Source: Ruegeria sp. R13_0 (GTDB lineage Bacteria; Pseudomonadota; Alphaproteobacteria; Rhodobacterales; Rhodobacteraceae). From it: a stretch of 64,000 nucleotides of DNA. The position numbers were made by a program, and so were the translations under genes. Positions within the stretch are counted from its first letter, which is position 1. Every line of letters starts with the position of its first letter. Below, piece by piece: positions 1 through 7,868 of the stretch. The notes under the pieces were generated by a model that saw nothing but the letters and a program-made list of their open reading frames with translations, was not told the origin of the DNA and ran no database searches. Location of the stretch: positions 1 through 64,000 of the forward strand of contig NZ_JAGHRB010000008.1 in assembly GCF_017743995.1 (NCBI RefSeq), in the 5' to 3' direction.

Positions 1-229
1 GACCCTCGATCGTGCCGACCTCGGCCCCGTCGGCCTCAACCGCCAGCATGTTGCACGACTTCACGGCCTCGCCGTTTACATGCACCACACAGGCCCCGCA
101 TTGCGCCGTATCACAGCCAACATGCGTTCCCGTCAAAGACAAATGATCCCGCAAAAAACCAGACAATAACGTCCGACCCTCAACATCACCGCTCACAGAC
201 AGACCATTCACAGTCAGCGATATATTCAT
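1..229 (-). CDS. CoxS-like (2Fe-2S) subunit of a molybdenum hydroxylase, 3' part outside window
   Basis: The first 76 residues of a plant-type ferredoxin domain are visible. The spaced cysteines C39, C44, C47 and C59 include the motif [10 protein letters not shown], as in the small subunits of CO dehydrogenase, aldehyde oxidase and xanthine dehydrogenase. In these enzymes the subunit passes electrons from the molybdopterin centre to FAD. The start ATG lies 27 bp downstream of the coxG stop on the same strand, so the two genes are probably cotranscribed. The second [2Fe-2S] domain and the large and medium subunits should lie to the left of the window. The family does not define the substrate. 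Next to an alcohol dehydrogenase locus, an aldehyde is a reasonable guess, but that is inference. Confidence 0.85.
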   Translation of the reverse strand, partial: MNISLTVNGLSVSGDVEGRTLLSGFLRDHLSLTGTHVGCDTAQCGACVVHVNGEAVKSCNMLAVEADGAEVGTIEG

Positions 230-256
230 CACATTTTCCTCCCTTAAATCCGTAGC

Positions 257-796
257 TCAACCGCCCAATACGCGCTTGAGCCAGCCTTTCTTTTCGGTTG
301 CCTCTTCCGCTTGATGTTCGGGTTCAGCTGCCGCTTCGTCGGCGGGGGCCTCTGGCTCGACCTCGACCGCGCTTTGGAAATTCTGAAAGAACTGATCCGC
401 CATTTTCTTGGCGAACCCGTCCACGACACGACCGCCCAGTTGGGCCAGCTTGCCGCCCACGCGCGCGTCCACGTTGTAGGTCAGCAAGGTGCCTTCGGGG
501 ACGTCGGACAGCGTGACATCTGCTGCGCCCTTGGCAAAACCGGCAGCGCCGCCCTTGCCTTCGCCGGACAGTTTCAGGCTTTCGCCGGACACCATGTCGG
601 ACAGGGTCACTTTCCCTTTGAACGTGGCTTTGACGGGGCCGACTTTCTGTACCACGGTGGCGTCGAATCCGTCTTCGGCGGTGCCGGTCATCTCCTGGCA
701 GCCGGGGACGCATTCGCGCAGAACATCTGCCGACAGCAGGGCATCCCAAACCTCGGACCGGGACGCGGCTATTGTGCGGCTGTCATGTAACTCCAT
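257..796 (-). CDS. CoxG family protein (SRPBCC fold, CO dehydrogenase accessory subunit)
   Basis: This 179-residue protein has a START/SRPBCC-type domain over about residues 1-145, beginning MELHDSRTIAASR with the core SADVLRECVPGC typical of CoxG. An acidic Ala/Glu-rich linker and a short basic amphipathic tail (KKGWLKRVLGG) follow. CoxG proteins sit with molybdenum hydroxylases and are thought to take part in membrane recruitment or maturation of the enzyme; the tail fits membrane anchoring. I chose the ATG at 796 because a strong ribosome site (CTGGAGGAG) precedes it and the family alignment starts there; an upstream in-frame codon at 847 adds 17 unrelated residues. It lies between the MoxJ-like gene and coxS in one leftward run. 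Confidence 0.85.
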   Translation of the reverse strand: MELHDSRTIAASRSEVWDALLSADVLRECVPGCQEMTGTAEDGFDATVVQKVGPVKATFKGKVTLSDMVSGESLKLSGEGKGGAAGFAKGAADVTLSDVPEGTLLTYNVDARVGGKLAQLGGRVVDGFAKKMADQFFQNFQSAVEVEPEAPADEAAAEPEHQAEEATEKKGWLKRVLGG

Positions 797-865
797 GTCA
801 CTCCTCCAGAGTTTTTTCCAACCTAGGGCGTCGGGGCCGCAAAGCATATGCGACCTTGGGCGTAG

Positions 866-1762
866 TCAGCGCAGTTCCGGAGGGGTGTGCGTCAGCCCGT
901 AATCCGCGAAGATTTTGGCGATGCGGCCATCCTGAAGCGCCGCATAGATCGCGTCATCGACCGCATAGCTGAGGCCGCGATAGGCAAAATGCACGGCCAC
1001 GCCGCTGGTCCAGGTGCTGACGGCAAAGCCGGGCAGCGGAGGGGTGTGGATATCCAGATCGGGGGTCAGCCCGGCCTCTAGCTGGGCGCGCGGGCCCATT
1101 GCGGCCATCGTTTCGCCTGCGGCCAAAGCCTCCATCGCCTGATCTGCGGTTGGGAACCGGCTGACATTCTGCGACAGTTGCCCACCGGGAAAAGATGAAA
1201 GGTAGAAATCGGCAATCGAATCGTTTTCGACCGCGACGGTGTCAAAGCGGAAATAGGCCGGAACCGGAGGGTCTTCGGGATAGGCATCGCGGCGAAAGGC
1301 GATGGCGATTTCTTCGTCATGATACTGGCCGGTGAACACCACCTGTTCGACGCGGCAGGCGAATTCGCTGTCATAGGGAATGTGCAGCATGACATTGGCC
1401 ACGCGCCCGTTGATCAGCGGGCCTTTCCAGATCCAGTTGCGCAGATCGGCCTCAAGGTTTTCTCCCGCTGCGACCAGATTGAACCGAGGCTCGACCCCCA
1501 GATCCTGCGCGATCAGCTTGCCGATTTCGATGTCCACGCCCTGAATCTTGCCGTCTTTCTCAAAGGACCAGGGCGCGAAATCTTCGTAGGCTGCGAACTC
1601 GATATAGCCCCGCTCGACAATGGTATCGAGGTCCGCGCCCACGATATCACGGCTGGCATTCTGGGGTTTGGGTTGGGGCACATGGTCTTCACACCTGGCC
1701 AGAGCCGACCCGGCGGACAGGGCGGCGACCAACAGGGAGAGAATGAAATGGCGTCCGATCAT
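866..1762 (-). CDS. MoxJ/XoxJ-like periplasmic substrate-binding protein associated with quinoprotein dehydrogenase
   Basis: This 298-residue protein has a cleavable signal peptide (about residues 1-22) followed by a family 3 solute-binding fold (residues 40-290, with DFAPWSFEKDGKIQG and GVDIEIGKLIAQDLG). This subclass accompanies PQQ methanol and ethanol dehydrogenases (MxaJ, XoxJ). It is thought to help mature or activate the dehydrogenase, or to couple it to its cytochrome, rather than to feed a transporter. Its neighbours, a PedF-like cytochrome upstream and a PQQ dehydrogenase at 8.6 kb, support that role. It sits 18 bp after the cytochrome gene, so the two are likely cotranscribed. The exact ligand is unknown. 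Confidence 0.85.
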   Translation of the reverse strand: MIGRHFILSLLVAALSAGSALARCEDHVPQPKPQNASRDIVGADLDTIVERGYIEFAAYEDFAPWSFEKDGKIQGVDIEIGKLIAQDLGVEPRFNLVAAGENLEADLRNWIWKGPLINGRVANVMLHIPYDSEFACRVEQVVFTGQYHDEEIAIAFRRDAYPEDPPVPAYFRFDTVAVENDSIADFYLSSFPGGQLSQNVSRFPTADQAMEALAAGETMAAMGPRAQLEAGLTPDLDIHTPPLPGFAVSTWTSGVAVHFAYRGLSYAVDDAIYAALQDGRIAKIFADYGLTHTPPELR

Positions 1763-1780
1763 GTGCCCCAGTCTGCCGTT

Positions 1781-2461
1781 CTATTGCGCGGCAGACAATC
1801 CGATAGTCAGCTGCTCTGCCGCTTGTGCGAAATCCGGGGTCTCGCCCGAGATCAGCACGGCGGCCCGCAGGGCTACCGAGTCGGCAACAGGCGCGCCCGA
1901 GCCTGTTTCGATTGTGCCTGCGATCTCGGTCAGTTCGGATTGCAGGGCAGCAGTGTCCCCATCCGCGCCCTCGGCCATAGCGACCAGCTCGTCGCGGATT
2001 TCCTTCAACCGGTCCGAGTGATCGTCCAGCGCGCCGTCATCGGGGCGGGTTTCGATATAGGTGCGGATGGCCCAAGCTGCTTTTTGGCCCAGCAGATCGC
2101 CAAAGGCGGGCATTTTGGTGATACCGTTTTGGGTATAGCCCTCGCGGAAGCGTTCGATATACCACTCATCGCCGTATTCTTCGGCCTCGAGGTAGCGCAA
2201 GTCCGGGGCCAGGCCGCCCGATACGACGCCCAGACCGTGGCAGCGCGCGCAGTTCTGGTTATAGCCGGAATCGCCGATTTCGATTGCAGCCTGCCAGACC
2301 TCTTCGCCCTGATCGCGATAGGGGTTTTCGATCAGCCATTCCTCGCTCACGTCGGGCAGGGCATCCGTATTTACCGGCTGGGGCGCGACATCTCCATGTG
2401 CCAGCGCCATTCCCGCTGTCACCGTTGCCGCAAGCGCCGCGCTGTAAAAACCAAGACGCAT
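1781..2461 (-). CDS. pedF: PedF-type cytochrome c (electron acceptor for PQQ alcohol dehydrogenase)
   Basis: This is a 226-residue periplasmic class I cytochrome c. A signal peptide ending ALA is followed by HGDVAPQPVNT, a hallmark of the c-550 PedF family. The haem motif is C71-A-R-C74-H75, and the likely axial methionine is M117 in KMPAF. An unusual 100-residue, mostly helical C-terminal extension (EIRDELVAMAEG, then ELTEIAGTIE) follows the haem domain. It should take electrons from the lanthanide-type alcohol dehydrogenase. The ribosome site is AGGAGG just before ATG. The gene heads a leftward operon with moxJ-like, coxG and coxS. Its upstream region holds a large inverted repeat that could control both directions. 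Confidence 0.85.
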   Translation of the reverse strand: MRLGFYSAALAATVTAGMALAHGDVAPQPVNTDALPDVSEEWLIENPYRDQGEEVWQAAIEIGDSGYNQNCARCHGLGVVSGGLAPDLRYLEAEEYGDEWYIERFREGYTQNGITKMPAFGDLLGQKAAWAIRTYIETRPDDGALDDHSDRLKEIRDELVAMAEGADGDTAALQSELTEIAGTIETGSGAPVADSVALRAAVLISGETPDFAQAAEQLTIGLSAAQ

Positions 2462-2516
2462 CTCATCCTCCTATTGATGCTTTCCCCGGTCATAACGCAG
2501 GCCAAATCATCGCGAC

Positions 2517-2563
2517 ATTCGACCTTGGTTGCAGATGGGTCAAATCTGCGACTAAGGTCGAAT
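2517..2563. promoter_or_regulatory. 20-bp-arm imperfect inverted repeat in divergent promoter
   Basis: The left arm (2517-2536) and right arm (2544-2563) are reverse complements at 18 of 20 positions, around a 7-bp spacer. Each arm starts ATTCGACCTT, related to the CTACGACC boxes at 6736, 7371, 8481 and 10423. The repeat lies between the leftward pedF operon and the rightward ABC operon, so it could serve as a shared operator. Binding by the response regulator at 10507 is inference. Confidence 0.6.
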
Positions 2564-2618
2564 GGCTTTCCCGTTTTCGTCCGGCTTTTACTTTAAGGGC
2601 CGGGGAGGAGGCGCAGAC

Positions 2619-3785
2619 ATGTTCAGATTATCTTTTGTTCTTGCAGGTTTGGCGCTGGCATCTGGCGCTGCGCAGGCCGAGGTCGCGATTTCAGTGACCT
2701 ACCTGCAGCAAGAGGTCGAGCGCCCTCCGGTGCTGTCCAACCTTGATCCGATTCCCGAAGATCTGGGCATGGCGGGGGCCGAGCTGGGCCTGGCCGACAA
2801 CCTGACAACGGCCAAGTTTCTGGGGCACAAATACGATCTGACGGTGACCACGGTGCCCGAGGGCGCGGACTGGGCGCAAGCCGCTCGGCAGGCTTTGGCT
2901 AATAGTCCCTTCGTCATTCTGGACGCACCTGTGCAAGCGCAGCTTGAGGTCGCCGATCTGCCCGAAGCGGCGGGTGCAGTGCTGTTTAACGCCTCGGCCC
3001 CCGATTTATCGCTGCGCGAGGCCGAGTGCCGCGCCAACCTGCTGCACACCTTGCCATCGGACGTGATGCGCACAGACGCTCTGGCGCAATTCCTGGTCAA
3101 ACGCCGGTGGGACGAAATCGTGCTGATCGCGGGCGAGCATCCGGGGGATCAGGCTTTTGCCGAGGCGCTGAAACGGTCTCTGCAAAAATTCCGTTTGGAG
3201 CTGCAAGCGGAAAAGACATGGGTGTTCGACGCCGATCTGCGACGCAACGCAGCGCAAGAGGTGCCACTGTTTACGCAGGAGTTCGGCGACTATGACGTGC
3301 TGCTTATCGCCGATGAGCTGGACGATTTCGGCCGCTACATCCCCTTCAACACATGGGAGCCGCGCCCCGTTGCCGGGTCCGAAGGGTTGCAGCCCGTCAC
3401 TTGGTCGCGCGTGGTTGAACAATGGGGCGCTGTGCAGATGCAGAACCGTTTTGCCGATCAGGCGGGGCGGGCGATGCGTCCCAAGGACTATGCCGCGTGG
3501 GCGGCTTACCGGGCCTTGGGCGAGGCGGTGACGCGCACCCAATCCGACGATCCGGCGGTTCTGCGCGACTATATCCTGTCGGACGATTTCGAACTGGCGG
3601 GCTTCAAAGGCCGCGCGATGAATTTCCGGGCCTGGAACGGCCAGTTGCGGCAACCCATCCCTCTGGTCACGGATCGCGCCGTGGTGGCGATGGCCCCGCT
3701 TGAGGGGTTTCTGCATCAACGTACCGAACTGGACACGCTTGGCATTGATGAAGCCGAAAGCCAGTGTCAGGCATTCAAGGAGTAA
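2619..3785 (+). CDS. Periplasmic binding protein of PQQ-dehydrogenase-associated ABC locus
   Basis: This 388-residue protein has a signal peptide (MFRLSFVLAGLALASG, ending AQA) and a branched-chain amino acid (type 1) periplasmic-binding fold: an ISVTYLQQEV start, then GADWAQAARQALANS and TWSRVVEQWGAVQMQNRF. It matches the binding-protein family that accompanies PQQ alcohol dehydrogenases with a beta-propeller protein and an ABC-2 transporter. It starts at ATG 2619 because GGGGAGGAG sits 8 bp upstream; an in-frame start at 2562 would destroy the signal peptide. The next gene follows after 5 bp. The ligand is unknown, and a role in PQQ-enzyme maturation or alcohol sensing is possible. Confidence 0.8.
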   Translation: MFRLSFVLAGLALASGAAQAEVAISVTYLQQEVERPPVLSNLDPIPEDLGMAGAELGLADNLTTAKFLGHKYDLTVTTVPEGADWAQAARQALANSPFVILDAPVQAQLEVADLPEAAGAVLFNASAPDLSLREAECRANLLHTLPSDVMRTDALAQFLVKRRWDEIVLIAGEHPGDQAFAEALKRSLQKFRLELQAEKTWVFDADLRRNAAQEVPLFTQEFGDYDVLLIADELDDFGRYIPFNTWEPRPVAGSEGLQPVTWSRVVEQWGAVQMQNRFADQAGRAMRPKDYAAWAAYRALGEAVTRTQSDDPAVLRDYILSDDFELAGFKGRAMNFRAWNGQLRQPIPLVTDRAVVAMAPLEGFLHQRTELDTLGIDEAESQCQAFKE

Positions 3786-3790
3786 CAGTG

Positions 3791-4753
3791 ATGAGACTAG
3801 CAGCACTTCTGGCAGCGACCGCGCTCTGCGCTCCGGCCACTGCGGATGAAATCTGGATCAGCAATGAAAAGGACGACACGCTCAGCGTGATCGACATCGA
3901 AACGCTTGAGGTGATCCGCACGATCGAGACCGGAGAACGCCCGCGTGGGATCACGTTCTCCAAGGATTACTCGGTTCTCTATATCTGCGCGTCCGACAGT
4001 GACTCGGTGCAGGTGATGGACCCGGAAACGGGCGAGATTCTCCATGACCTGCCCTCGGGCGAGGACCCTGAGCAGTTTGTGCTGCACCCCAATGACAAGC
4101 ATCTCTACATCGCCAACGAAGACGACGCGATCACCACGGTGGTGGATACGGAATCGCGCACGGTGATCGCTCAGATCGACGTGGGGATCGAACCCGAAGG
4201 GATGGCGGTTTCCCCCGATGGCAAGATTGCCATCACCACGTCTGAGACCACCAACATGGCCCATTGGATCGACACCGAGACGCAAGAGCTGTTCGCCAAT
4301 ACTCTGGTCGATTCCCGCCCGCGCCATGCCGAGTTCCTGAAGGACGGGACCGAGCTGTGGGTCAGCTCAGAAATCGGCGGTACGATCACCGTGTTCGACG
4401 TGGAAACCCAGACCGAAAAGGCCAAGATCGAGTTTGAGGTCGAAGGCGTTCACCCCGACCGGGTGCAGCCCGTGGGCTTTGAGTTGTCCAACGGGGATGA
4501 GACCGCCTTTGTCGCGCTGGGGCCGTCGAACCATGTGGCGGCCGTGAATGCCGAAACCTATGAGGTTGAGGATTACATCCTCGTAGGCCGACGCGTCTGG
4601 CATATGGATTTCAACGCCGACAAGTCGCTTTTGTTCACCACCAACGGCGTGTCTGGCGATGTGACCGTGATCGATGTGGCCAAGCGCGAACCGATCAAGA
4701 CGATCAAGGTTGGGCGTTTCCCCTGGGGCGCGGCCTTCCGTCCGACCAACTGA
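3791..4753 (+). CDS. YVTN-repeat beta-propeller periplasmic protein (PQQ/ABC-associated)
   Basis: This 320-residue protein has a signal peptide (MRLAALLAATALCAPATA) followed by seven roughly 40-residue YVTN-type blades with repeated signatures such as DTLSVIDIETLEVIRTI, GERPRGI and DVTVIDVAKREPIKTIKVG. The fold is a 7-bladed propeller secreted to the periplasm. Members of this family sit in PQQ alcohol dehydrogenase gene sets beside an ABC transporter. Their function is not established; a scaffold or accessory role for the quinoprotein is plausible. It starts at ATG 3791, just after the binding-protein stop, and is followed 22 bp later by the small secreted protein. Confidence 0.8.
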   Translation: MRLAALLAATALCAPATADEIWISNEKDDTLSVIDIETLEVIRTIETGERPRGITFSKDYSVLYICASDSDSVQVMDPETGEILHDLPSGEDPEQFVLHPNDKHLYIANEDDAITTVVDTESRTVIAQIDVGIEPEGMAVSPDGKIAITTSETTNMAHWIDTETQELFANTLVDSRPRHAEFLKDGTELWVSSEIGGTITVFDVETQTEKAKIEFEVEGVHPDRVQPVGFELSNGDETAFVALGPSNHVAAVNAETYEVEDYILVGRRVWHMDFNADKSLLFTTNGVSGDVTVIDVAKREPIKTIKVGRFPWGAAFRPTN

Positions 4754-4775
4754 TAATACTTGAGGAGACAGAAAG

Positions 4776-5228
4776 ATGAATCGACTGGTACGCGTGATTG
4801 CGATGCTTGCGTTGGCCTTGCCAACAGCAGCCTTGGCTGACGACGATGATGACGACGATGGCTTTGGTCTGGCGGGGCTGCTGTCGGCCAAGAACAAAGA
4901 AGACTTGCCGCCGATTACGCTCTCTGCCGGTGTGCCACTGGCCGAGGCCCCATGGGAGCTGAAATCCGGCACCTACTATGAGTTCGAAATTCAGGGCGAC
5001 GGCAGTCAGGAACTGGCTCTGGTCGGGCCGGAGTTCTTCCGCGCGATCTGGGTCGATGAGATCGTGGTCGAAGGGTTGGAAATCCGGCCTCTGGGCGTCG
5101 ATTCCGTTGAATTCGATGAGGCGGGCGAGATGGAAATAGGCTTTGTCGCGATCAAGCCGGGCAGCTACTATCTGAAAGTGCCGGGCAGCACCGGCGAAAC
5201 GCAGCGGCTGGAGATTACCATTAAGTGA
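4776..5228 (+). CDS. Small secreted protein with poly-Asp N-terminus, PQQ locus
   Basis: This 150-residue protein has a signal peptide (ends ALA), then a run of seven aspartates directly after the predicted cleavage site and a beta-rich C-terminal half (KSGTYYEFEIQGDG, VAIKPGSYYLKVPG) that resembles a cupredoxin-like fold but lacks the copper ligands. It lies between the beta-propeller gene and the ABC ATPase gene, whose GTG start overlaps its stop. I do not recognise a characterised family. The poly-Asp stretch could bind metal in the periplasm, and with a lanthanide-type dehydrogenase nearby that is worth testing; it is speculation. AGGAGA precedes the ATG. Confidence 0.7.
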   Translation: MNRLVRVIAMLALALPTAALADDDDDDDGFGLAGLLSAKNKEDLPPITLSAGVPLAEAPWELKSGTYYEFEIQGDGSQELALVGPEFFRAIWVDEIVVEGLEIRPLGVDSVEFDEAGEMEIGFVAIKPGSYYLKVPGSTGETQRLEITIK

Positions 5229-5944
5229 CAGGGCTTTCGGTCCGCAATGTCAGCTACGCCTATGGCGACAAACGCGCCCTTGATGACGTGAGCTTTCACG
5301 TCCCGCAGGGCGCGTTTTGCGCGTTGCTGGGGCCCAATGGCGCAGGGAAATCGACGCTGTTTTCCCTGCTGACCCGCTTGTTCACCACCGCGCAGGGGGT
5401 GATTGAGGTGGCGGGGTTCGATATCTCGCAACAACCCCGTCAGGCCTTGGCGCAGATCGGGGTCGTGTTTCAGCAGCCGACGCTGGATCTGGACCTGACG
5501 GTTCATCGCAACCTCAGCTATTTCGCCGCCTTGCATGGCCTGTCAGGTCGCACAGCCGAGAGCCGCATCGCCGCCGCGCTGGAGCGTCTGGATATGGCCG
5601 AACGCGCAAGCGAACGCACCCGCGATCTGAATGGTGGCCACCGCAGACGGCTGGAGATCGCGCGTTGCCTGATCCATGCGCCCTCGGTCCTGTTGCTGGA
5701 CGAACCGACGGTGGGGCTGGACGCAGCAGCCCGCAGCGCTATCACCCAACATGTGCATGATCTGTCAGCACAGGATGGGCTGACCGTGTTGTGGGCCACC
5801 CATCTGACCGATGAGATCACCCCCGACGATCAGCTTGCCATTCTGCATCGGGGGAAAATGCTGACACAAGGGACCTGCCGCGACATCAAGGGTGACCAGC
5901 CCCTGCAACAAGTTTTCCTGTCGATGACCGGAGCCGCCACATGA
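5225..5944 (+). CDS. ABC transporter ATP-binding protein, PedB/PQQ-associated type
   Basis: This 239-residue ATPase has Walker A GPNGAGKST at 36-44, a Q-loop near residue 84 (VFQQPTLDLDL), the signature LNGGHRR at 135-141 in place of LSGGQ, and Walker B LLLDEPTVGLD ending around residue 166. The GGH variant of the signature is usual for the ABC ATPases found with PQQ alcohol dehydrogenases. The start is GTG 5225, overlapping the upstream stop, which implies translational coupling. It pairs with the ABC-2 permease that begins 4 bp before its own stop codon. Together they probably form an inner-membrane exporter of unknown cargo. Confidence 0.88.
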   Translation: MTGLSVRNVSYAYGDKRALDDVSFHVPQGAFCALLGPNGAGKSTLFSLLTRLFTTAQGVIEVAGFDISQQPRQALAQIGVVFQQPTLDLDLTVHRNLSYFAALHGLSGRTAESRIAAALERLDMAERASERTRDLNGGHRRRLEIARCLIHAPSVLLLDEPTVGLDAAARSAITQHVHDLSAQDGLTVLWATHLTDEITPDDQLAILHRGKMLTQGTCRDIKGDQPLQQVFLSMTGAAT

Positions 5945-6732
5945 GTGGCGCGCTGATCGCCCTGCGCGCGATCCTGATCCGCGAGGCGCTGCGCTTTGCC
6001 CGCCAGCGCAGCCGGTTCATCGCAGCTTTGGTACGCCCGCTGGTCTGGCTGATCGTCTTTGCCGCCGGGTTCCGCGCGGCATTGGGCCTGTCGATCACGC
6101 CGCCCTATCAGACCTATATCACCTATGAGATCTACATCGTTCCGGGCCTGTGCGGCATGATCATGCTGTTCAATGGCATGCAAAGCTCTCTTAGCCTTGT
6201 CTACGACCGCGAGATGGGGTCGATGCGGTTGCTGCTGACCAGCCCTCTGCCGCGATGGTGGCTGTTGTTCTGCCGCCTGCTGGCCAGCACCACGATCTCG
6301 ATCCTGCAGGTCTATACCTTTCTGGCGGTAGCCGCGATCTACGGGATTGATATGCCCTGGTACGGGTATCTGTGCGTCTTTCCCGCGCTGATCGTTGCCG
6401 GGCTGATGCTCGGGGCGCTGGGTTTGGCTTTGTCCTCGGCCATCAAACAGCTTGAGAATTTTGCGGGGGTGATGAATTTTGTCATCTTCCCGATGTTCTT
6501 CTTGTCCTCGGCGCTCTACCCGCTGTGGAAGATGGCCGAAAGCTCGGCCCTGTTGCGCGATATCTGCGCGCTCAACCCCTTTACCTATGCGGTCGAGCTG
6601 ATCCGATTTGCGCTCTATGGTCAGTTCAACGGCTCGGCCCTTGGCTGGACCATCCTCGCCGGACTGGCCTTTCTGGGCCTCGCGCTGTGGGGCTATGACC
6701 CGGCCCGCGGGATCAAACGCCCCGGTCGCTAA
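5941..6732 (+). CDS. pedC: ABC-2 type permease, PedC-like
   Basis: This 263-residue membrane protein has about six hydrophobic segments, including residues near 30-47, 60-80, 105-130, 140-160, 170-190 and 235-255. It contains the ABC-2 motif PLPRWWLLFCRLLAS and the C-terminal segment NPFTYAVELIRFALYG, as in PedC of phenylethanol/PQQ loci. It starts at ATG 5941, inside the ATPase stop region (4-bp overlap). The ATPase-permease pair lies downstream of the periplasmic binding and beta-propeller proteins, so the whole block 2619-6732 reads as one operon. The transported substrate is unknown. Confidence 0.85.
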   Translation: MSGALIALRAILIREALRFARQRSRFIAALVRPLVWLIVFAAGFRAALGLSITPPYQTYITYEIYIVPGLCGMIMLFNGMQSSLSLVYDREMGSMRLLLTSPLPRWWLLFCRLLASTTISILQVYTFLAVAAIYGIDMPWYGYLCVFPALIVAGLMLGALGLALSSAIKQLENFAGVMNFVIFPMFFLSSALYPLWKMAESSALLRDICALNPFTYAVELIRFALYGQFNGSALGWTILAGLAFLGLALWGYDPARGIKRPGR

Positions 6733-6735
6733 GCC

Positions 6736-6783
6736 GTCTACGACCATGGCAGAGGTGAAATGCGCCCCCCGATGCGCTAGTAT
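6736..6783 (+). promoter_or_regulatory. CTACGACC box with downstream -10-like hexamer
   Basis: GTCTACGACC at 6736-6745 is followed after 32 bp by a -10-like TAGTAT (6778-6783), upstream of the Sel1 gene starting at 6808. The same box and spacing recur before the PQQ dehydrogenase (8481) and the response regulator (10423). It is probably an activator site; the identity of the activator is inferred from context. Confidence 0.5.
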
Positions 6784-6807
6784 GCCTTTCAAACGGAGGG
6801 TTCTTTC

Positions 6808-7347
6808 ATGATCCGTATCGCAATTGCACTACTGTTTCTGGGCACAGCCGCCTCGGCTCAGACGGTCGAGGATGAATACGGCACGCTCAATCCGCAGGAC
6901 ACGGGATTTGGCCGCGTCATGAGCAATATTGACAATGGCGTCACCGATATGACGACCTGCGCGACCGGCTACTACATCACCAAATCCGGCCGGCATGAGA
7001 TGGCGCGCAAGCTGTTCGAAAACTGCGCCAATGCCGGGTATACAGGCGCGATGACATGGATGGGGCAGTTGGACAATAACGGGCTGGGTGGAGACTACGA
7101 TCCCGATGCCGCCGCCGCATGGGACAAACGCGCCGCTGATCTGGGCGATCCGGTGGGCAAGTTCAACTACGGCCTAAACCTGCTGCGCGGCCACGGGGTG
7201 GCGCAAGACCCCGAACTGGGCCGCGCCTATGTGGATGAAGCCGCAAGCGACGGCCTGAAGATCGCCAAACGTCTGCAAGAGTCTGGCTATGATCCGAACG
7301 AGGTCACCCCGGACGCGGATGAGTGGAAATACGCGCCCTTGTTCTGA
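6808..7347 (+). CDS. Secreted Sel1-repeat (TPR-like) protein
   Basis: This 179-residue protein has a signal peptide (MIRIAIALLFLGTAASAQ) and three Sel1-like helical repeats over about residues 60-160 (NAGYTGAMTWMGQL, DPDAAAAWDKRAADLGDP, LRGHGVAQDPELGRAYVDEAASDG). Such repeats mediate protein-protein contact. It has its own box and -10-like element upstream, and a good ribosome site (CGGAGGG). It lies between the ABC operon and a cytochrome gene within the PQQ locus, so it may be an assembly factor for the periplasmic dehydrogenase or its electron chain. That function is not shown by the sequence. Confidence 0.75.
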   Translation: MIRIAIALLFLGTAASAQTVEDEYGTLNPQDTGFGRVMSNIDNGVTDMTTCATGYYITKSGRHEMARKLFENCANAGYTGAMTWMGQLDNNGLGGDYDPDAAAAWDKRAADLGDPVGKFNYGLNLLRGHGVAQDPELGRAYVDEAASDGLKIAKRLQESGYDPNEVTPDADEWKYAPLF

Positions 7348-7370
7348 AAAAAACCTGATTTTCTGCGTTT

Positions 7371-7379
7371 TCTACGACC
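7371..7379 (+). promoter_or_regulatory. CTACGACC box upstream of cytochrome c gene
   Basis: TCTACGACC at 7371-7379 matches the boxes at 6736, 8481 and 10423. Here the distance to the -10-like TATACT (7443-7448) is about 63 bp, roughly three helical turns more than at the others, and an FnrL-like box lies in between. It may act from a distal position. Confidence 0.4.
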
Positions 7380-7406
7380 AAAGGATGAGGCCGCGCGCCT
7401 GAATTC

Positions 7407-7420
7407 TTGATTTGCGTCAA
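7407..7420. promoter_or_regulatory. FnrL/FNR-type box
   Basis: TTGATTTGCGTCAA fits the TTGAY-N4-RTCAA pattern used by FnrL in Rhodobacterales. Its centre (7413.5) is about 41.5 bp upstream of a start point predicted from the -10-like TATACT at 7443-7448, the classic class II activator position. It probably controls the cytochrome c gene at 7473 in response to oxygen. Confidence 0.6.
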
Positions 7421-7472
7421 GCCTGGGCCCCCGGGTGCGGGCCTATACTCCGACAAACATTCGGAGGATCAA

Positions 7473-7868
7473 ATGAAACACATCGTCTTGTCCCTTGGCC
7501 TTGCTGCCAGTGCTGTTTCAGTCGCACCTGCATATGCCCAATCCACCTTTGACCGCGTCAAGGTCGAGGCGGGGGAAACACTTTTCCTATCGGAGTGCCG
7601 CCGCTGTCACGCGCCGGGCGCGACCGACCCCAGCTATGGCCCTCCGCTGGACGGTGTCGTCGGGCGCAGGGCGGGCACGGTCGACGGCTATGAGTATTCC
7701 GAGGCTCTGGCCGGATCAGGCATCGTCTGGACACCCGCCGCTTTGCGCGCATGGATGGAAGACAATGACGGATTCATGCCCGGCACAAAAATGCGTCATG
7801 TCGGGATCGAGGACCGGACGGTGCAGGACTTCATTCTGGCCTATCTGAGCAGCATCTCAGACCAGTGA
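7473..7868 (+). CDS. Soluble class I cytochrome c (periplasmic)
   Basis: This 131-residue protein has a signal peptide ending AYAQ, haem-attachment motif C42-R-R-C45-H46 and a methionine ligand in FMPGTKM (M107). The overall layout is that of small cytochromes c550/c2. ATG 7473 is chosen because CGGAGGATC lies just upstream and the signal peptide begins there; upstream in-frame codons add an unrelated 22 residues. It probably relays electrons from the PQQ dehydrogenase or PedF cytochrome to a terminal oxidase. An FnrL-like site centred near -41.5 suggests it is induced when oxygen is low. It converges with the leftward hypothetical gene that ends 1 bp downstream. Confidence 0.85.
   Translation: MKHIVLSLGLAASAVSVAPAYAQSTFDRVKVEAGETLFLSECRRCHAPGATDPSYGPPLDGVVGRRAGTVDGYEYSEALAGSGIVWTPAALRAWMEDNDGFMPGTKMRHVGIEDRTVQDFILAYLSSISDQ

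Noticed and set aside
1319..2596. Long rightward open frame of 425 codons
   Set aside because: It lies antisense to the MoxJ-like and PedF genes, which have clear signal peptides, a haem motif and ribosome sites. Long antisense frames are common in GC-rich DNA.
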